DNA of 64,000 bases from Alphaproteobacteria bacterium (lineage in GTDB: Bacteria > Pseudomonadota > Alphaproteobacteria > Geminicoccales > Geminicoccaceae). Location of the stretch: the NCBI GenBank assembly GCA_026982705.1, contig JALSGP010000046.1, forward strand, positions 55,545 to 119,544, given 5' to 3'. The first letter of the stretch is position 1. Every line of letters starts with the position of its first letter. Below are positions 18,643-27,848 of the stretch, one piece after another. A program made the position numbers and the translations under genes. The notes beneath the pieces are model-generated. The model was not told the origin of the DNA, searched no databases, and saw only the letters and a program-made list of their open reading frames with translations.

Positions 18643-19362
18643 TCAGGCCGCCTTCGCCAGATCGAACTCGCGGGCCAGCACCACCACCAGCTCGTCGGCC
18701 ATGGCCTCGAGCCGGGCGGCGTAGGCGTCCACCATGCGGGAGAGGCGGTTGTAGGCCACCACCGCCGGGATGGCGGCGAGCAGGCCCATGGCGGTGGCGA
18801 AGAGGGCCTCGGCGATGCCCGGGGCCACCACCACGAGACTGGTGTCCCGGCTGTTGGCGATGGACTGGAAGCTGTTCATGATGCCCCACACCGTACCGAA
18901 CAGGCCGACGAAGGGGGCGGTGGCACCGATGGTGGCGAGGGAGGGGATGCCGCGCTCCAGCACCTCCAGCTCCCGCTCCACCGTGAGCCGGGCCACACGG
19001 CCGATGCGGTCCAGCAGATTGCGCTGGGCCTCGGGATCGGCGCTCTTGGGGGCCTCGTGCCATTCCGCCATGGCGTTGACGAACATGAGCGCCATGGGAT
19101 GATCGGGCCGCTTGACCAGCCGCCGGTAGAGATCGCCGAGCTGGGGGACCGACCAGAACTCGCGCTCGAAGCGCGTCGCCTTGCGGGCGATGCGGGCGAG
19201 GCGCAGGCCGCGGTCGAGGATCACCGCCCAGCACCACACCGAGGCTCCCAGCAGCACCAGCAGCACCGCCCGCACCACCGGATCGGCGCCGGCGATCAGG
19301 GCCCAGAGGCCGACCCCGTCGGGGCTCCCGAGCGCGGTGGTGCTCAGCGTTCCGGCATCCAT
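18643..19362 (-). CDS. tolQ: Tol-Pal system protein TolQ
   Basis: MotA/ExbB-family proton channel subunit that powers the Tol system during outer-membrane constriction. The 239-residue protein has helices at about 25-45, 140-160 and 175-200. The channel helices carry [20 protein letters not shown] and [24 protein letters not shown]. It is the first gene of the tol operon; ybgC, which usually precedes it, is absent and yidC lies upstream instead. A diverged, frameshifted partial copy of this gene lies at 43265-43531. Confidence 0.97.
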   Translation of the reverse strand: MDAGTLSTTALGSPDGVGLWALIAGADPVVRAVLLVLLGASVWCWAVILDRGLRLARIARKATRFEREFWSVPQLGDLYRRLVKRPDHPMALMFVNAMAEWHEAPKSADPEAQRNLLDRIGRVARLTVERELEVLERGIPSLATIGATAPFVGLFGTVWGIMNSFQSIANSRDTSLVVVAPGIAEALFATAMGLLAAIPAVVAYNRLSRMVDAYAARLEAMADELVVVLAREFDLAKAA

Positions 19363-19419
19363 GACGGGCGACCTCGCGGGAACGGCGTGGGCGGGCGCGA
19401 CGCGATACGCACGCGACCG

Positions 19420-19448
19420 GATATCATGGTCCGGCGTCCCGCTGTCAA
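19420..19448 (-). promoter_or_regulatory. Predicted sigma70 promoter of the tol-pal operon
   Basis: In the 144-bp gap between yidC and tolQ the minus strand reads TTGACA (19448-19443) followed after 16-17 bases by TGATATC. The -35 is perfect and the -10 is poor. Its place just upstream of tolQ supports it as the operon promoter. Confidence 0.5.
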
Positions 19449-19506
19449 GGTCTTCACGTGGGAGGCGAGCAGTTCCCCTGAAGGCCTTGTCGAGCCGTCC
19501 CCATCC

Positions 19507-21246
19507 TCAGCCGGCCCGGGCCGCGGCCCGCTCCTCCCGCTCCATCTGCCAGCGCAGTGCCCACTGCTGGGCGATGGAGAGCACGTTGCTCCAGGTCCAG
19601 TAGAGCACCAGTCCCGCCGGGAAGGTGGCGAAGAGGAAGGTGAACATCACCGGCAGCAGGTTCATCACCTTGGCCTGCACGGGATCGGCCGGCTGCGGAT
19701 TGAGCTTCTGCTGGAGCCACATGGTGAGCCCCATCAGCACCGGCAGGGCGCCCACCTGGAGGAAGGAGGGCACGTCCCACGGCAGCAGGCCGAAGAGGTT
19801 GAAGACGCTGGTCGGGTCCGGTGCCGAGAGATCCCGGATCCAGCCGAAGAAGGGCGCGTGGCGCATCTCGATGCTGACGAACAGCACCTTGTAGAGAGCG
19901 AAGAAGATGGGGATCTGGACCAGGATGGGCAGGCAACCCGCCATGGGATTGACCTTCTCGCGCCGGTAGAGCTCCATGAGCTCCTGATTGAGACGCATCT
20001 TGTCGTGCTCGTAGAGCTCCCGCAGGCGCATCATCTCCGGCTGGAGCTTCTTCATGCGGTTCATGGCGCGGAAGGACTTGTTGGCCAGCGGGAAGAGCAC
20101 CAGCCGGACCAGCAGGGTCATGACGAGGATCGCCACCCCGTAGTTGCCGGTCCATTTGTAGAGATAGTGGAGAATGTAGAAGATCGGCTTGGTGAGGAAG
20201 TAGAACCATCCGAAATCGACCGCCCGGTCGAAGAGGGGAATCCCCAGCTCCGCCTGATAGCGGTCCAGCAGTTCCACCTCCTTGGCACCGGCGAACAGCC
20301 GGTCCACCACCTCGGCCCGTCCGCCCGGCGCCACCGTGACGGGATCGCGCACGAAGTCGCTCTGATAGACGGGCCGTCCGCCGCGGACCAGATGGCGGAA
20401 GCCGGCGCGGACGCGCGCGTCCTGGTCCGGGATCAGGGCCACGAGCCAGTACTTGTCGGTGATGCCGAGCCAGCCCCCGGTGCTCTCGAGCGTCACCGGC
20501 CCGTCCTCGACCAGCTCGTCGTAGTCGATCTCCTTGAGGGTGCCGTCGAGCACCCCGAGGGGTCCCTCGTGGAGGATGTAGTAGCCCAGCGTCTCCGGCG
20601 TGCCGTGGCGGGCGACCAGACCGTAGGGGTAGAGGGTGACCGGCCGGTCGCCGCGGTTCTCCACGGTGCGCACCACCCGGAACATGTAGTCCTCGTCGAC
20701 GGTGATGCGCTGTTCGAAGACCAGCCCCGCGCCGTTCTCCCAGCGCAGCACCAGCTCCTCGCCCGGCGCCACGCGACCGGAGACCACCCGCCATTCGGCG
20801 TCCGGCCCCGGCACCGTCACGTCCTCTTCGGTGGTGGTCCAGCCGAACTGGGCGTAGTAGGCGGTGGCGGTGCCGGCGGGATACAGCAGGCGGATCCGGG
20901 GAGAGGCGGGATCGGGCGTCGTGCCGTAGTCGTCGAGCCGGAGATCGTCGAGCCGTGCGCCCCGCAGATCGAGCGAGCCGGTGAGCCGGGCGTTGTCCAC
21001 CGGCACCCGCGGCGCCTCCCGCAGGGCCGTCTCCAGCAGGCGTTCCGCGAGTCCCTCCCGCGCCGGCAGGGGCACGCCTCCCCCTCGGTCCGGGGCGGTC
21101 TCGGCCGGGACGGTCTCGGAGGTGGCCGGCGGCGGCGCCTGGCGGCGGGCCTGTTCGCGCTGGGGAATGCCGTAGAAGTACTCGAAGCCGACGATGATCG
21201 CCACCGAGAGGGCGATGGCGAGGATCAGATTGCGCTGTTCGTTCAT
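19507..21246 (-). CDS. yidC: Membrane protein insertase YidC
   Basis: Inserts and folds inner-membrane proteins, alone or with SecYEG. The 579-residue Gram-negative form has an N-terminal helix (about 6-25), a large periplasmic beta-domain (about 60-340) and a conserved C-terminal core of five helices. The core starts [20 protein letters not shown] and includes [39 protein letters not shown] and [18 protein letters not shown]. Its ATG overlaps the yidD stop by four bases. The order rpmH-rnpA-yidD-yidC is the standard bacterial one. Confidence 0.97.
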   Translation of the reverse strand: MNEQRNLILAIALSVAIIVGFEYFYGIPQREQARRQAPPPATSETVPAETAPDRGGGVPLPAREGLAERLLETALREAPRVPVDNARLTGSLDLRGARLDDLRLDDYGTTPDPASPRIRLLYPAGTATAYYAQFGWTTTEEDVTVPGPDAEWRVVSGRVAPGEELVLRWENGAGLVFEQRITVDEDYMFRVVRTVENRGDRPVTLYPYGLVARHGTPETLGYYILHEGPLGVLDGTLKEIDYDELVEDGPVTLESTGGWLGITDKYWLVALIPDQDARVRAGFRHLVRGGRPVYQSDFVRDPVTVAPGGRAEVVDRLFAGAKEVELLDRYQAELGIPLFDRAVDFGWFYFLTKPIFYILHYLYKWTGNYGVAILVMTLLVRLVLFPLANKSFRAMNRMKKLQPEMMRLRELYEHDKMRLNQELMELYRREKVNPMAGCLPILVQIPIFFALYKVLFVSIEMRHAPFFGWIRDLSAPDPTSVFNLFGLLPWDVPSFLQVGALPVLMGLTMWLQQKLNPQPADPVQAKVMNLLPVMFTFLFATFPAGLVLYWTWSNVLSIAQQWALRWQMEREERAAARAG

Positions 21247-21575
21247 CGGCGGGATCCGACGGCTGGGGAGGCGGACGGACGCCGTGGCGGCGGCACCGGA
21301 TCGAGGCCGTGGCCGCCCCAGGGATGGCAGCGGGCGATGCGGCGGAGCGCGAGCCCGCCACCGCGCAGGGCCCCGTGCAGACGGATCGCCTCCAGGGCGT
21401 ATTCGGAACAGGTGGGGAGATAGCGACAGCGGGGCGGCAGCAGCGGCGAGATCAGCAGGCGGTAGAAACCGATGGCGAGGAGGAGGACGCGGGCGACGAG
21501 CCCCGGCCGCGCCGACCCGTCCGCAGACGGGCGAGGGCCTGGACGAGCTGGGCTTCGAGTTCGGAGAAGGGGCAT
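21243..21575 (-). CDS. yidD: Membrane protein insertion efficiency factor YidD
   Basis: Small membrane-associated protein that helps YidC. The family core is clear: [20 protein letters not shown], then [17 protein letters not shown] and [15 protein letters not shown], with the conserved Cys residues. The only ordinary start in frame is ATG 21575, which makes 110 residues and overlaps the end of rnpA by 124 bases. The normal YidD N-terminus would begin near residue 28, where no ATG, GTG or TTG exists. So either the protein has an unusual N-terminal extension or it uses a rare start codon. Confidence 0.85.
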   Translation of the reverse strand: MPLLRTRSPARPGPRPSADGSARPGLVARVLLLAIGFYRLLISPLLPPRCRYLPTCSEYALEAIRLHGALRGGGLALRRIARCHPWGGHGLDPVPPPRRPSASPAVGSRR

Positions 21576-21868
21576 GTGAGGACCGCCTGCCGCGCGATCA
21601 GTACGTAGTCCCGACCCGCCTCGCCGTGAACCGGCAGCACCCTCCGCGCGAGTTCGCGCAACCGCCGCCGTGCCCGGTTGCGCGCCACCGCCTTGCCGAC
21701 CCGCTTCGATGCGGTGAAGCCCACCCCGATGGTGGGCTCCGGATCCTCCGCCGGCCGGGGTACGCTCTGCACCACCAGCGCCGGCATCACCACCTTGGCG
21801 CCCCGCGCCGCCCGCAGGAAGCGGGCGCGGTGCCGCAGCCGCTCCAGCCGCGGCGGGCGCGCCCTCAC
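21452..21868 (-). CDS. rnpA: Ribonuclease P protein component RnpA
   Basis: Protein subunit of RNase P, which trims the 5' end of tRNAs. The GTG start at 21868 overlaps the rpmH stop and gives 138 residues. Family features are visible: the Arg-rich start [18 protein letters not shown], then [29 protein letters not shown] (the RNR motif that binds P RNA) and [10 protein letters not shown]. The C-terminal 35 residues after [12 protein letters not shown] are Ser-rich and lie entirely inside the yidD overlap, so they may be a late extension. Confidence 0.95.
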   Translation of the reverse strand: MRARPPRLERLRHRARFLRAARGAKVVMPALVVQSVPRPAEDPEPTIGVGFTASKRVGKAVARNRARRRLRELARRVLPVHGEAGRDYVLIARQAVLTCPFSELEAQLVQALARLRTGRRGRGSSPASSSSPSVSTAC

Positions 21869-21999
21869 ACCGTCAGACGCTTGCGCCCCTTGGCCCGCCG
21901 ACGCTTGAGCACGCGTCGGCCGCCCACCGTCGCCATGCGGGCGCGGAAGCCGTGGCGACGCTTGCGGATGATCCGACTCGGCTGATAGGTGCGCTTCAC
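21865..21999 (-). CDS. rpmH: 50S ribosomal protein L34
   Basis: A 44-residue basic ribosomal protein: it begins with GTG at 21999, reads [20 protein letters not shown] and ends GRKRLTV. The sequence and length are those of L34. It is first in rpmH-rnpA-yidD-yidC and its stop overlaps the rnpA start by two bases. A near-perfect promoter lies 47 bases upstream. Confidence 0.98.
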   Translation of the reverse strand: MKRTYQPSRIIRKRRHGFRARMATVGGRRVLKRRRAKGRKRLTV

Positions 22000-22045
22000 G
22001 GGAGACCACCCTTCGCGAAGATCCGTCCGCTCGAGAGCGGCCGGT

Positions 22046-22074
22046 CATATAGGCCCGCCGCCGGGGGGTGTCAA
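22046..22074 (-). promoter_or_regulatory. Strong sigma70-type promoter of rpmH operon
   Basis: On the minus strand TTGACA (22074-22069) is followed after exactly 17 bases by TATATG (22051-22046), 47 bases before the rpmH start codon. This is the best promoter match I saw in the window, as expected for a ribosomal protein operon. Confidence 0.8.
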
Positions 22075-22151
22075 ACGCACCCCGCGGCGCATTGCCGGCC
22101 CCCTCCGCCGTCCCTACCATCGCGGTCGGTGGGTTCCCGGGAGGAGATGCC

Positions 22152-23129
22152 GTGCGGGCGGTGCTGCTGGCCGCGGGCGGCGAGACGGAGCTGGCGGAAC
22201 CGCCGCTGCCGCCGCCGCGGGAGGGCGAGGTGGCGGTGGAGGTGGAGACGGTGGCCCTGGGCCCCCTCGATCTGCTGCCGGCCACCGACACGGCGGTGGT
22301 CCCGGGACGGGGCGTGGCGGGACGGCTCGCGGCACCGCTCGCCGCCCTCGGACTCGCCGCCGGGGCCCGTGTCGCCGTCGATCCCCGTGTGCCCTGCGGC
22401 GAATGCGGCGCCTGCCGACGGCTGGAGCCGGCCGCCTGCCGCCGTCCCGGCCTCGCCGGCACGCCCGCCCACCCGGGCGGCCTCGCCGGCCGTCTCACCG
22501 TCGTGCCGACCCGGCTCAGGCCGCTGCCGGCGGACGTGGACTCCGAACTGGGGGCCCTGCTCCACCTCCTCGCCCTCGCGGTGGCCGCCCTCGAGACGGC
22601 CGCCCCCGCACCGGCGGAGGGAGTGGCGGTCTTCGGCCTCGGTCCCCTCGGCCTGCTGGTGCTCCAGCTCGCCCGCCTCGCCGGCTGCCGGCCGGTCTTC
22701 GGCGTCGATCCCCTGGCCGAACGCACCGAGGCGGCGCTGGCCGCCGGTGCCGATCTCGCCGCCGTCGATCCCGCCGTGCTGCGCGAGGCCGGCGGCGGCG
22801 GGCTGCCGGTGGTGGTGGCGAGCGCCGAGGCCGGCGAGATGGTCCTCGCCGCCGGCGAGATCCTGGCACCCGACGGGCGCTTGGTGGCGGTGGGCCCGGG
22901 GCTGCCGCCGCTGGTGCTGGACGGGGAGCGGCCGGCGAGCGCCCACCGCCTGCCCCATCCCCGATCCCGTCACTGGCGGCGGGCCCTCGCCCTCCTCGCC
23001 GACGGACGCCTCGATCCGACGGCGGTGGTGACCCACCGCACCACCCTCGAGGCGGCGCCCTCGCTGCTGCGACGCCTCGCCCGCGAACCCGGCGCCGTCC
23101 TCTGCGCCCTCGTCCATCTGCGGCGATGA
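22152..23129 (+). CDS. MDR-family dehydrogenase lacking the catalytic zinc site
   Basis: A 325-residue medium-chain dehydrogenase/reductase. The structural zinc loop is intact (Cys82, 85, 88 and 96 in PCGECGACRRLEPAAC) and the Rossmann motif FGLGPLGLLVLQLARLAGC followed by GVDP suggests NAD. The catalytic zinc ligands are missing: the usual Cys near residue 37 is replaced in VALGPLD, and the GHE motif is replaced by GRG at 52-54. GTG 22152 was chosen for its GAGGAG site. The gene is coupled by an ATGA overlap to the next gene, another dehydrogenase-type enzyme. Substrate unknown; it may be a non-zinc reductase or a partner subunit. Confidence 0.75.
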   Translation: MRAVLLAAGGETELAEPPLPPPREGEVAVEVETVALGPLDLLPATDTAVVPGRGVAGRLAAPLAALGLAAGARVAVDPRVPCGECGACRRLEPAACRRPGLAGTPAHPGGLAGRLTVVPTRLRPLPADVDSELGALLHLLALAVAALETAAPAPAEGVAVFGLGPLGLLVLQLARLAGCRPVFGVDPLAERTEAALAAGADLAAVDPAVLREAGGGGLPVVVASAEAGEMVLAAGEILAPDGRLVAVGPGLPPLVLDGERPASAHRLPHPRSRHWRRALALLADGRLDPTAVVTHRTTLEAAPSLLRRLAREPGAVLCALVHLRR

Positions 23130-24376
23130 CCGCCCTGCCGCCACCCCTCGCCCGCCTGCGGGCGGGACTCGCCGATCCGCCCGCCCTGGTGCTGGCGCCG
23201 GATCTCTCCGGTCGCGGCCGGGCGCTGCTGGAGGAGGCGGGTCTTCCCGGCCCGTGGCTGCTGCTGGCCGACGAGAACACCGCACCGGCGCTGGGCGAAC
23301 GGCTGGCGGCGGAGATCGGCGGGCGACTGCTCCGCCTGCGGGCACCGGCGGCGACGGTGGAGCTGGCGGAAGCGCTGGCGGGCGAGCTGGACGGGGTGGG
23401 GACGGTGGTGGCGGTGGGGGGCGGCACCCTCTGCGACCTCGCCAAATACGCGGCCCACCGCGCCGGCCGGCCCTGCGCCGTCTTCGCCACCGCCCCCAGT
23501 ATGAACGGCTGGCTCACCGCCACCGCCTCGCTGGCCCGCGCCGGCCGCAAGACGAGCATCCCCACGGCCCCACCCCGGGCCGCCTTCTTCGACCTCGGCG
23601 TGCTGGCCCGCGCACCGTGGCGACTGCGCCGGGCCGGCCTCGGGGATGCCCTCTGCCGCACCACCGTCGAGAACGACCTCCGTCTCGCGGCGTGTCTCCT
23701 GGACCGGCCCTTTCCCGCCCACGTCTTCGCCGTCCAGCGGGGGCCGGAGCGGGCGGTGCTGGCGCGGCTCGACGGACTCCCGGCGGGCGAGACGGAGGCG
23801 GTGCGGGCCCTCGTGGTGTGGCTCCTGGTCCAGAGCCTCGTCATGCGGGGTGCGGGGACTTCCGCCCCCGCCTCCCAGGGCGAGCACGCGGTCGCCCATC
23901 TGCTGGAGGAGGCGGGTCCGGCGGCCGGCACCCCCCTTCACGGCGAAGCGGTGGCCCTCGCCACCCTCCATCTCGCCCGTCTTCAGGCCCGCCTGCTGGC
24001 CCGGCCCGAACCGCCGCCCCTGCGGCCGTTGGATGCCGATCCCGCTGCCCTCGCCGCCCGTTTCGGCTCCCGGGCGGCGGCGGCGGCGCGGGTGCTGGCG
24101 GAGAAGGGGCTCGCCGATCCGGGACGGGTGGCCGTGCTGGCGGAACGGCTCGCCGCCGTCTGGGACCTGCTCAGGACGCACCACGCCCGCACCGCCCTGC
24201 CGCCGGCACGCCTCCATCGGATCTTCGCCCGCGCCGGCCTTCCCCGGCGGCCGACCGAGCTCGGCTGCGACGCGACCCTCTTCCGGCGGGCGATGGCCGA
24301 CGCCTTCCTCTTCCGGTCCCGTTTCGGCTGGCTCGATCTCGCCGCCCTCGCCGGCCTCCATGCGGCCTCCGCATGA
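23126..24376 (+). CDS. Glycerol-1-phosphate dehydrogenase-like (iron-ADH superfamily) enzyme
   Basis: A 416-residue protein of the dehydroquinate-synthase-like / Fe-ADH superfamily, closest by eye to sn-glycerol-1-phosphate dehydrogenase (EgsA/AraM). VAVGGGTLCDLAKYAAH (about 96-111) is the nucleotide loop, and PSMNGWLTATASL stands where the family has the TAASHDG... segment. Likely metal ligands are Asp174 (GLGD), His254 (QGEHAVAH) and His272 (PLHGEAV). Family members reduce dihydroxyacetone phosphate to G1P, but related enzymes act on other polyols or make aminosugar precursors, so the substrate is open. Its start overlaps the MDR gene by four bases, so the pair probably acts together. Confidence 0.7.
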   Translation: MTALPPPLARLRAGLADPPALVLAPDLSGRGRALLEEAGLPGPWLLLADENTAPALGERLAAEIGGRLLRLRAPAATVELAEALAGELDGVGTVVAVGGGTLCDLAKYAAHRAGRPCAVFATAPSMNGWLTATASLARAGRKTSIPTAPPRAAFFDLGVLARAPWRLRRAGLGDALCRTTVENDLRLAACLLDRPFPAHVFAVQRGPERAVLARLDGLPAGETEAVRALVVWLLVQSLVMRGAGTSAPASQGEHAVAHLLEEAGPAAGTPLHGEAVALATLHLARLQARLLARPEPPPLRPLDADPAALAARFGSRAAAAARVLAEKGLADPGRVAVLAERLAAVWDLLRTHHARTALPPARLHRIFARAGLPRRPTELGCDATLFRRAMADAFLFRSRFGWLDLAALAGLHAASA

Positions 24377-24497
24377 CGGCCCTGCGGCCGTCGCAGACGT
24401 CCCGGATCGTGCATGATCGGCATGTGGAAACGACCGTTCTCCGGCGCCGCACCGCCGCCATCTCTTGTGCAGCGCAACAACGTCGGAGGAATCCGTG

Positions 24498-24680
24498 ATG
24501 CGGCGTCCCGAGACCCGTTTCGAGATCGATCGCGACACCGTCGTCGAGGCCATGCGGCGCGCCCGCGAGCTCAGGGCCGAGTGGCTGGCCCGCACGGCCC
24601 GGCGGCTGATGGCGGCGCTGCGCGAGCGGCTGCGTCCGCGCCGGCAGCTCCCCGCCGCCGGCGCCCGTGCCGGCGCCTGA
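24498..24680 (+). CDS. Small basic protein, DUF1127/RSP_7527-like
   Basis: A 60-residue, Arg-rich protein starting at ATG 24498 after a strong GGAGGA site. It contains VVEAMRRARELRAEWLARTARRL followed by a basic tail. The RARELRAE...LARxxRRL pattern resembles short alphaproteobacterial proteins of the RSP_7527/DUF1127 kind, some of which bind RNA or control phosphate or carbon metabolism; membership here is tentative. It ends just before a bidirectional hairpin. Confidence 0.6.
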   Translation: MRRPETRFEIDRDTVVEAMRRARELRAEWLARTARRLMAALRERLRPRRQLPAAGARAGA

Positions 24681-24697
24681 CGGCGACGCGGCGACGA

Positions 24698-24741
24698 CCC
24701 CGGGGCCGGAGGATGGCGGAGGCGTCCTCCCGGCCCCGGGG
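24698..24741. terminator. Bidirectional hairpin between convergent genes
   Basis: CCCCGGGGCCGGAGGA pairs with TCCTCC-C-GGCCCCGGGG around an 11-base loop, with one bulged C. It begins 18 bases after the small plus-strand gene and lies just past the eipB stop on the other strand. Confidence 0.65.
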
Positions 24742-24752
24742 CCGTCGGCGTT

Positions 24753-25553
24753 TCAGGGTCGCGCCGGACAGGGCGGGAGGGGCAGTTCGCGGATGCGCAC
24801 CGGCACCGCCCGCAGGGCGAAGTCGCCGAAGTCCAGCACCAGTTTCCGGAACACCCCGCCCTCGTCCATCTCGCCCCAGAGCTGCAGCCGCGGCAGCGGC
24901 GCGGGATCGCCGGGCCGGTGGTAGCCCATCACGAAGGGCCAGAGGCGGCGACCCGAGCGGTCGCGGGGGCGGCCGAAGAGGGTGACGGCCCGCACCAGTC
25001 CCTCCTCGCCCGAACCGTCGTAGACGAGCTGGTCGACGAGGGCGCGGCCGGCGCGGGCGGCGGCCAGCAGTTCCTCCATCTGGCGGGCGGGAAAGCGCGT
25101 GGTCGCCGGTAACGCGAGCCGACGCGGCTCCGGACCCTTCAGTACGAGGCCTCCCCTCTCCCGCGTCGTCCCGGGCAGCCACGCCCGTCCCTCGGTCCGC
25201 TCGACGGGCCGGCCGTCCTCGAAGGTCTCCATGGCGAAGTCGAAACGGCGGCCGTCGAGGCGCTCGAAGCCGCGGAAGCGGATGTCGACCACGAAGGGTG
25301 CGGCGTCGTCCGGCGCCATCAGGAAGGCGAGTCGCTGGCGACTCGCCCAGCCGCCACAGGTCCGCCGCCACTCGAGGGCGAGCCGTCCCTCCACCCGGGT
25401 CGCGGGCGGGGTCCGCCCGGCCAGCGGTTCGAGGCGGTAAAAGGCCCGGTGCGGCACCAGCCCGGCCCCCGCGGGCCGCGACGGTGCGAGCGCCGCCAGC
25501 AGCCCGGCGACCAGCACGGCGACGGCGATCCGGCCCGAGACGAAGCGGCCCAT
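24753..25553 (-). CDS. Cell envelope integrity protein EipB-like (DUF1849)
   Basis: Periplasmic protein of 266 residues with a signal peptide (to about residue 30, RPAGAG). The mature part starts LVPHRAFYRLEPL and continues with an acidic, beta-rich sequence containing RRTCGGWASRQRL, FAMETFEDGRPV, a middle LVYDGSGEEGL and a late FRKLVLDFGDFALRAVPVRI. The pattern LxPHRAxYxL ... YDGS and a Cys near each end match the alphaproteobacterial EipB/DUF1849 family, a spiral beta-barrel needed for envelope stability in Brucella. ATG 25553 was chosen over an upstream start because the signal peptide begins there. It stands alone, divergent from the hydroxyacid dehydrogenase. Confidence 0.75.
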   Translation of the reverse strand: MGRFVSGRIAVAVLVAGLLAALAPSRPAGAGLVPHRAFYRLEPLAGRTPPATRVEGRLALEWRRTCGGWASRQRLAFLMAPDDAAPFVVDIRFRGFERLDGRRFDFAMETFEDGRPVERTEGRAWLPGTTRERGGLVLKGPEPRRLALPATTRFPARQMEELLAAARAGRALVDQLVYDGSGEEGLVRAVTLFGRPRDRSGRRLWPFVMGYHRPGDPAPLPRLQLWGEMDEGGVFRKLVLDFGDFALRAVPVRIRELPLPPCPARP

Positions 25554-25630
25554 GACGTCCCCCTGTTCCTCCCGTCTCCGCAGTGGTACAGCGCCGGGCG
25601 ACGGGGACAAGCCGGGGGAGGCCGGAGTCG

Positions 25631-26596
25631 ATGGCGGAGCGTCCGGTGGTGTTCGTCACCCGCAGGCTGCCCGCGGCGGTGGAGGCGCGGCTCGCCGAGC
25701 GGTTCGTTCCGATCCCCAACTCCGAGGATCGGGCGTGGACGGCGGAGGAGCTGGTGGAACGCGCGCGGCGGGCGGATGCCGTCCTCACCACCGCCACCGA
25801 ACGCTGGACCGCGGAGATGCTGGCGGCGGTGGCCGGTCGTGTGCGCATCCTCGCCACCTTCTCGGTGGGCACCGACCACATCGACCTCGAGGCGGCCCGC
25901 CGCCTCGGCATCGTCGTCACCCACACCCCCGACGTGCTCACCGAGGCCACCGCCGACGTGGCGCTGCTGTGCCTGCTGGGCGCCGCCCGCCGCGCCTTCG
26001 AGGCCCAGCGCGACCTGCGCGCCGGCGTGTGGACGCGCTGGTCGCCCACCGGCTATCTCGGGCTCGAACTGCACGGCCGCACCCTCGGCATCGTCGGCAT
26101 GGGCCGCATCGGCCGGGCGGTGGCGCGGCGCGCCCGCGGCTTCGGCATGACCGTCCGCTACCACAACCGTCGCCGGCTGCCGCCGGAGCTGGAGGAGGGC
26201 GCCATCTGGCACGAGACTCTCGACGAGCTGCTTCCCCACTGTGCCTTCCTCTCCGTCCACTGTCCCGGCACGCCGGAGAACCGGCATCTGCTGGACCGCC
26301 GCCGTCTCGCCCTGCTGCCGCGGGGGGCGGTGGTGGTGAACACCGCCCGCGGCAACGTGATCGACGAGGCGGCGCTGCTGGAGGCGCTGGACTCGGGCCG
26401 TTTCTTCGCCGTCGGCCTCGACGTCTTCGAGAACGAACCGGACGTGGACCACCGCTGGTTCACCCGCCCGCGCGCCTTCCTGCTCCCCCACATCGGCAGC
26501 GCCACCGTCGAGACCCGCGACGCCATGGGCTTCCGCTGCCTCGAGAGCCTCGAGGCCTTCTTCGCCGGCCGCGAGCCGCCCCATCGCGTGGTCTGA
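25631..26596 (+). CDS. D-2-hydroxyacid dehydrogenase (glyoxylate/hydroxypyruvate reductase type)
   Basis: NAD(P)H-dependent reductase of 2-keto acids, probably glyoxylate or hydroxypyruvate. The 321-residue protein has the family fold with GIVGMGRIGRAVARRARGFG (nucleotide loop at 156-161) and the catalytic residues Arg240 (NTARGNVIDE), Glu269 (VFENEP) and His287 (LLPHIGS). The Arg/Asn residues after the second strand (YHNRRR) favour NADP. The ATG at 25631 has a GGAG upstream. It is followed after about 90 bases by a glycosyltransferase on the same strand. Confidence 0.9.
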   Translation: MAERPVVFVTRRLPAAVEARLAERFVPIPNSEDRAWTAEELVERARRADAVLTTATERWTAEMLAAVAGRVRILATFSVGTDHIDLEAARRLGIVVTHTPDVLTEATADVALLCLLGAARRAFEAQRDLRAGVWTRWSPTGYLGLELHGRTLGIVGMGRIGRAVARRARGFGMTVRYHNRRRLPPELEEGAIWHETLDELLPHCAFLSVHCPGTPENRHLLDRRRLALLPRGAVVVNTARGNVIDEAALLEALDSGRFFAVGLDVFENEPDVDHRWFTRPRAFLLPHIGSATVETRDAMGFRCLESLEAFFAGREPPHRVV

Positions 26597-26687
26597 ACCC
26601 CACCCTCCCGCGGCGGGCGCGCCTCCTCGCCTCTTGGGGAACGTCGGCGGAGCTGCTAGCTCCGGGCCGGAGCCGCGGCATCGCGCC

Positions 26688-27848
26688 ATGACCGCCGTCC
26701 CCGTGGGGCCGCCCCCGCGTCTCGCCCTGTGGTTGTCCCGTCCACCGGGGCCGCGTCGGGCCGCCGAGACCGTCGCCCTCGCCCGTGCCGCCCGCCGCGA
26801 GGGGGCCGAGATGGTGGTGCTGGCCCCGGCCGGGGAAGGCGACCGCGAGCTCGCCGTCGCCCACGTGGCGCGCGTCGCCACGCCACCCCGCGACACCGCT
26901 CTCGCCGGCCGGCTGGCGGCGCGGCGGGTGCTGCGACGGCTGGAGCGGCAGGGCGGTCTGCCCCGGCTCGTCCACACCACCGACCTGCGGCTGGCCCTGA
27001 CCACCGCCGGAGCGGTGCGGCGGCGGCGGATCCCACGGGTGGTGGAGCTGGCGGCGGGCGATCTGGACACGCTGGTGCTGCGCCGAAGGCGGCTCGCCCG
27101 CGTCCTCGCCGACGCCGCCGCCCTCCTGGTGCCCTCCCACTACGCCCGGGCGGTGGTGGCCCAGCAGCTCGGAGGGGAGCTGGCCGAACGGGCGATGGTG
27201 CTGCCGCCGCCGGTGGACCTGGAGCGATTCGATCCCGCCTGCGTCACCGGCTCGCGCATGGCCGGCTTCGCCGAACGCTGGAACCTGCCGCCGGAGGGCC
27301 GGATCGTGATGCTGGCCGGTCCCCTCGCCCCCGGCCAGGGTCACCGCCGGGTGTTCGAGGCCGTCGCCCGCACCGGCCTCGACGACGTGCTGCTGGTGCT
27401 GCCGGGCGACGGGGCGGCGGCCGGCTACGCGCGCGAGCTGGAGCGCGACCTCGCCGCCTCGGGCCTCGGTGGGCGGGTGCGCTTCGTCGACCTGCGCGAG
27501 GATCGCCCGGCGGCATTGGCGCTGGCCGATCTCGTGGTGTGGATGCCGGAGACGGCGCCCCTCGCCGCCCCCGCCCTCGCCGAGGCCCAGGCCATGGGCA
27601 AGCCGGTGGTGACGCTGGCCCGCGGCGCCCTCGAGGAGGTGGTGGAGCCGGCGGAGACGGGCTGGCTCCTGGCGGACGGCTCCGTCGAGGAGCTCGCGGC
27701 GGTGCTGCGCCGGGCGCTGGCCCTGGACCACGCCCAGCGCAGCCGCCTCGCCGAACGGGCGCGCCGGCACGCCGCCCAGAAGTTCGGTCTGGAACGGCGC
27801 ATCCGCCGCCAGCTCGCCCTCTACGCCCGGGTGCTGGGCTACCGCTGA
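26688..27848 (+). CDS. Glycosyltransferase, GT-B fold (GT4-like)
   Basis: A 386-residue cytosolic or membrane-associated sugar transferase. The C-terminal half is typical: LPPPVDLERFDPA, then GRIVMLAGPLAPGQGHRRVFEAVA, FVDLREDRPAALALADLVVW, and the donor-site region ALAEAQAMGKPVVTLARGALEEVVE. The N-terminal half has the acceptor domain (VVELAAGD, VPSHYARAVV). No sugar or acceptor can be named; LPS or another glycan is plausible. ATG 26688 was preferred over 26634, as the upstream residues look noncoding. It converges on an iron-binding protein gene, eight bases away. Confidence 0.82.
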   Translation: MTAVPVGPPPRLALWLSRPPGPRRAAETVALARAARREGAEMVVLAPAGEGDRELAVAHVARVATPPRDTALAGRLAARRVLRRLERQGGLPRLVHTTDLRLALTTAGAVRRRRIPRVVELAAGDLDTLVLRRRRLARVLADAAALLVPSHYARAVVAQQLGGELAERAMVLPPPVDLERFDPACVTGSRMAGFAERWNLPPEGRIVMLAGPLAPGQGHRRVFEAVARTGLDDVLLVLPGDGAAAGYARELERDLAASGLGGRVRFVDLREDRPAALALADLVVWMPETAPLAAPALAEAQAMGKPVVTLARGALEEVVEPAETGWLLADGSVEELAAVLRRALALDHAQRSRLAERARRHAAQKFGLERRIRRQLALYARVLGYR

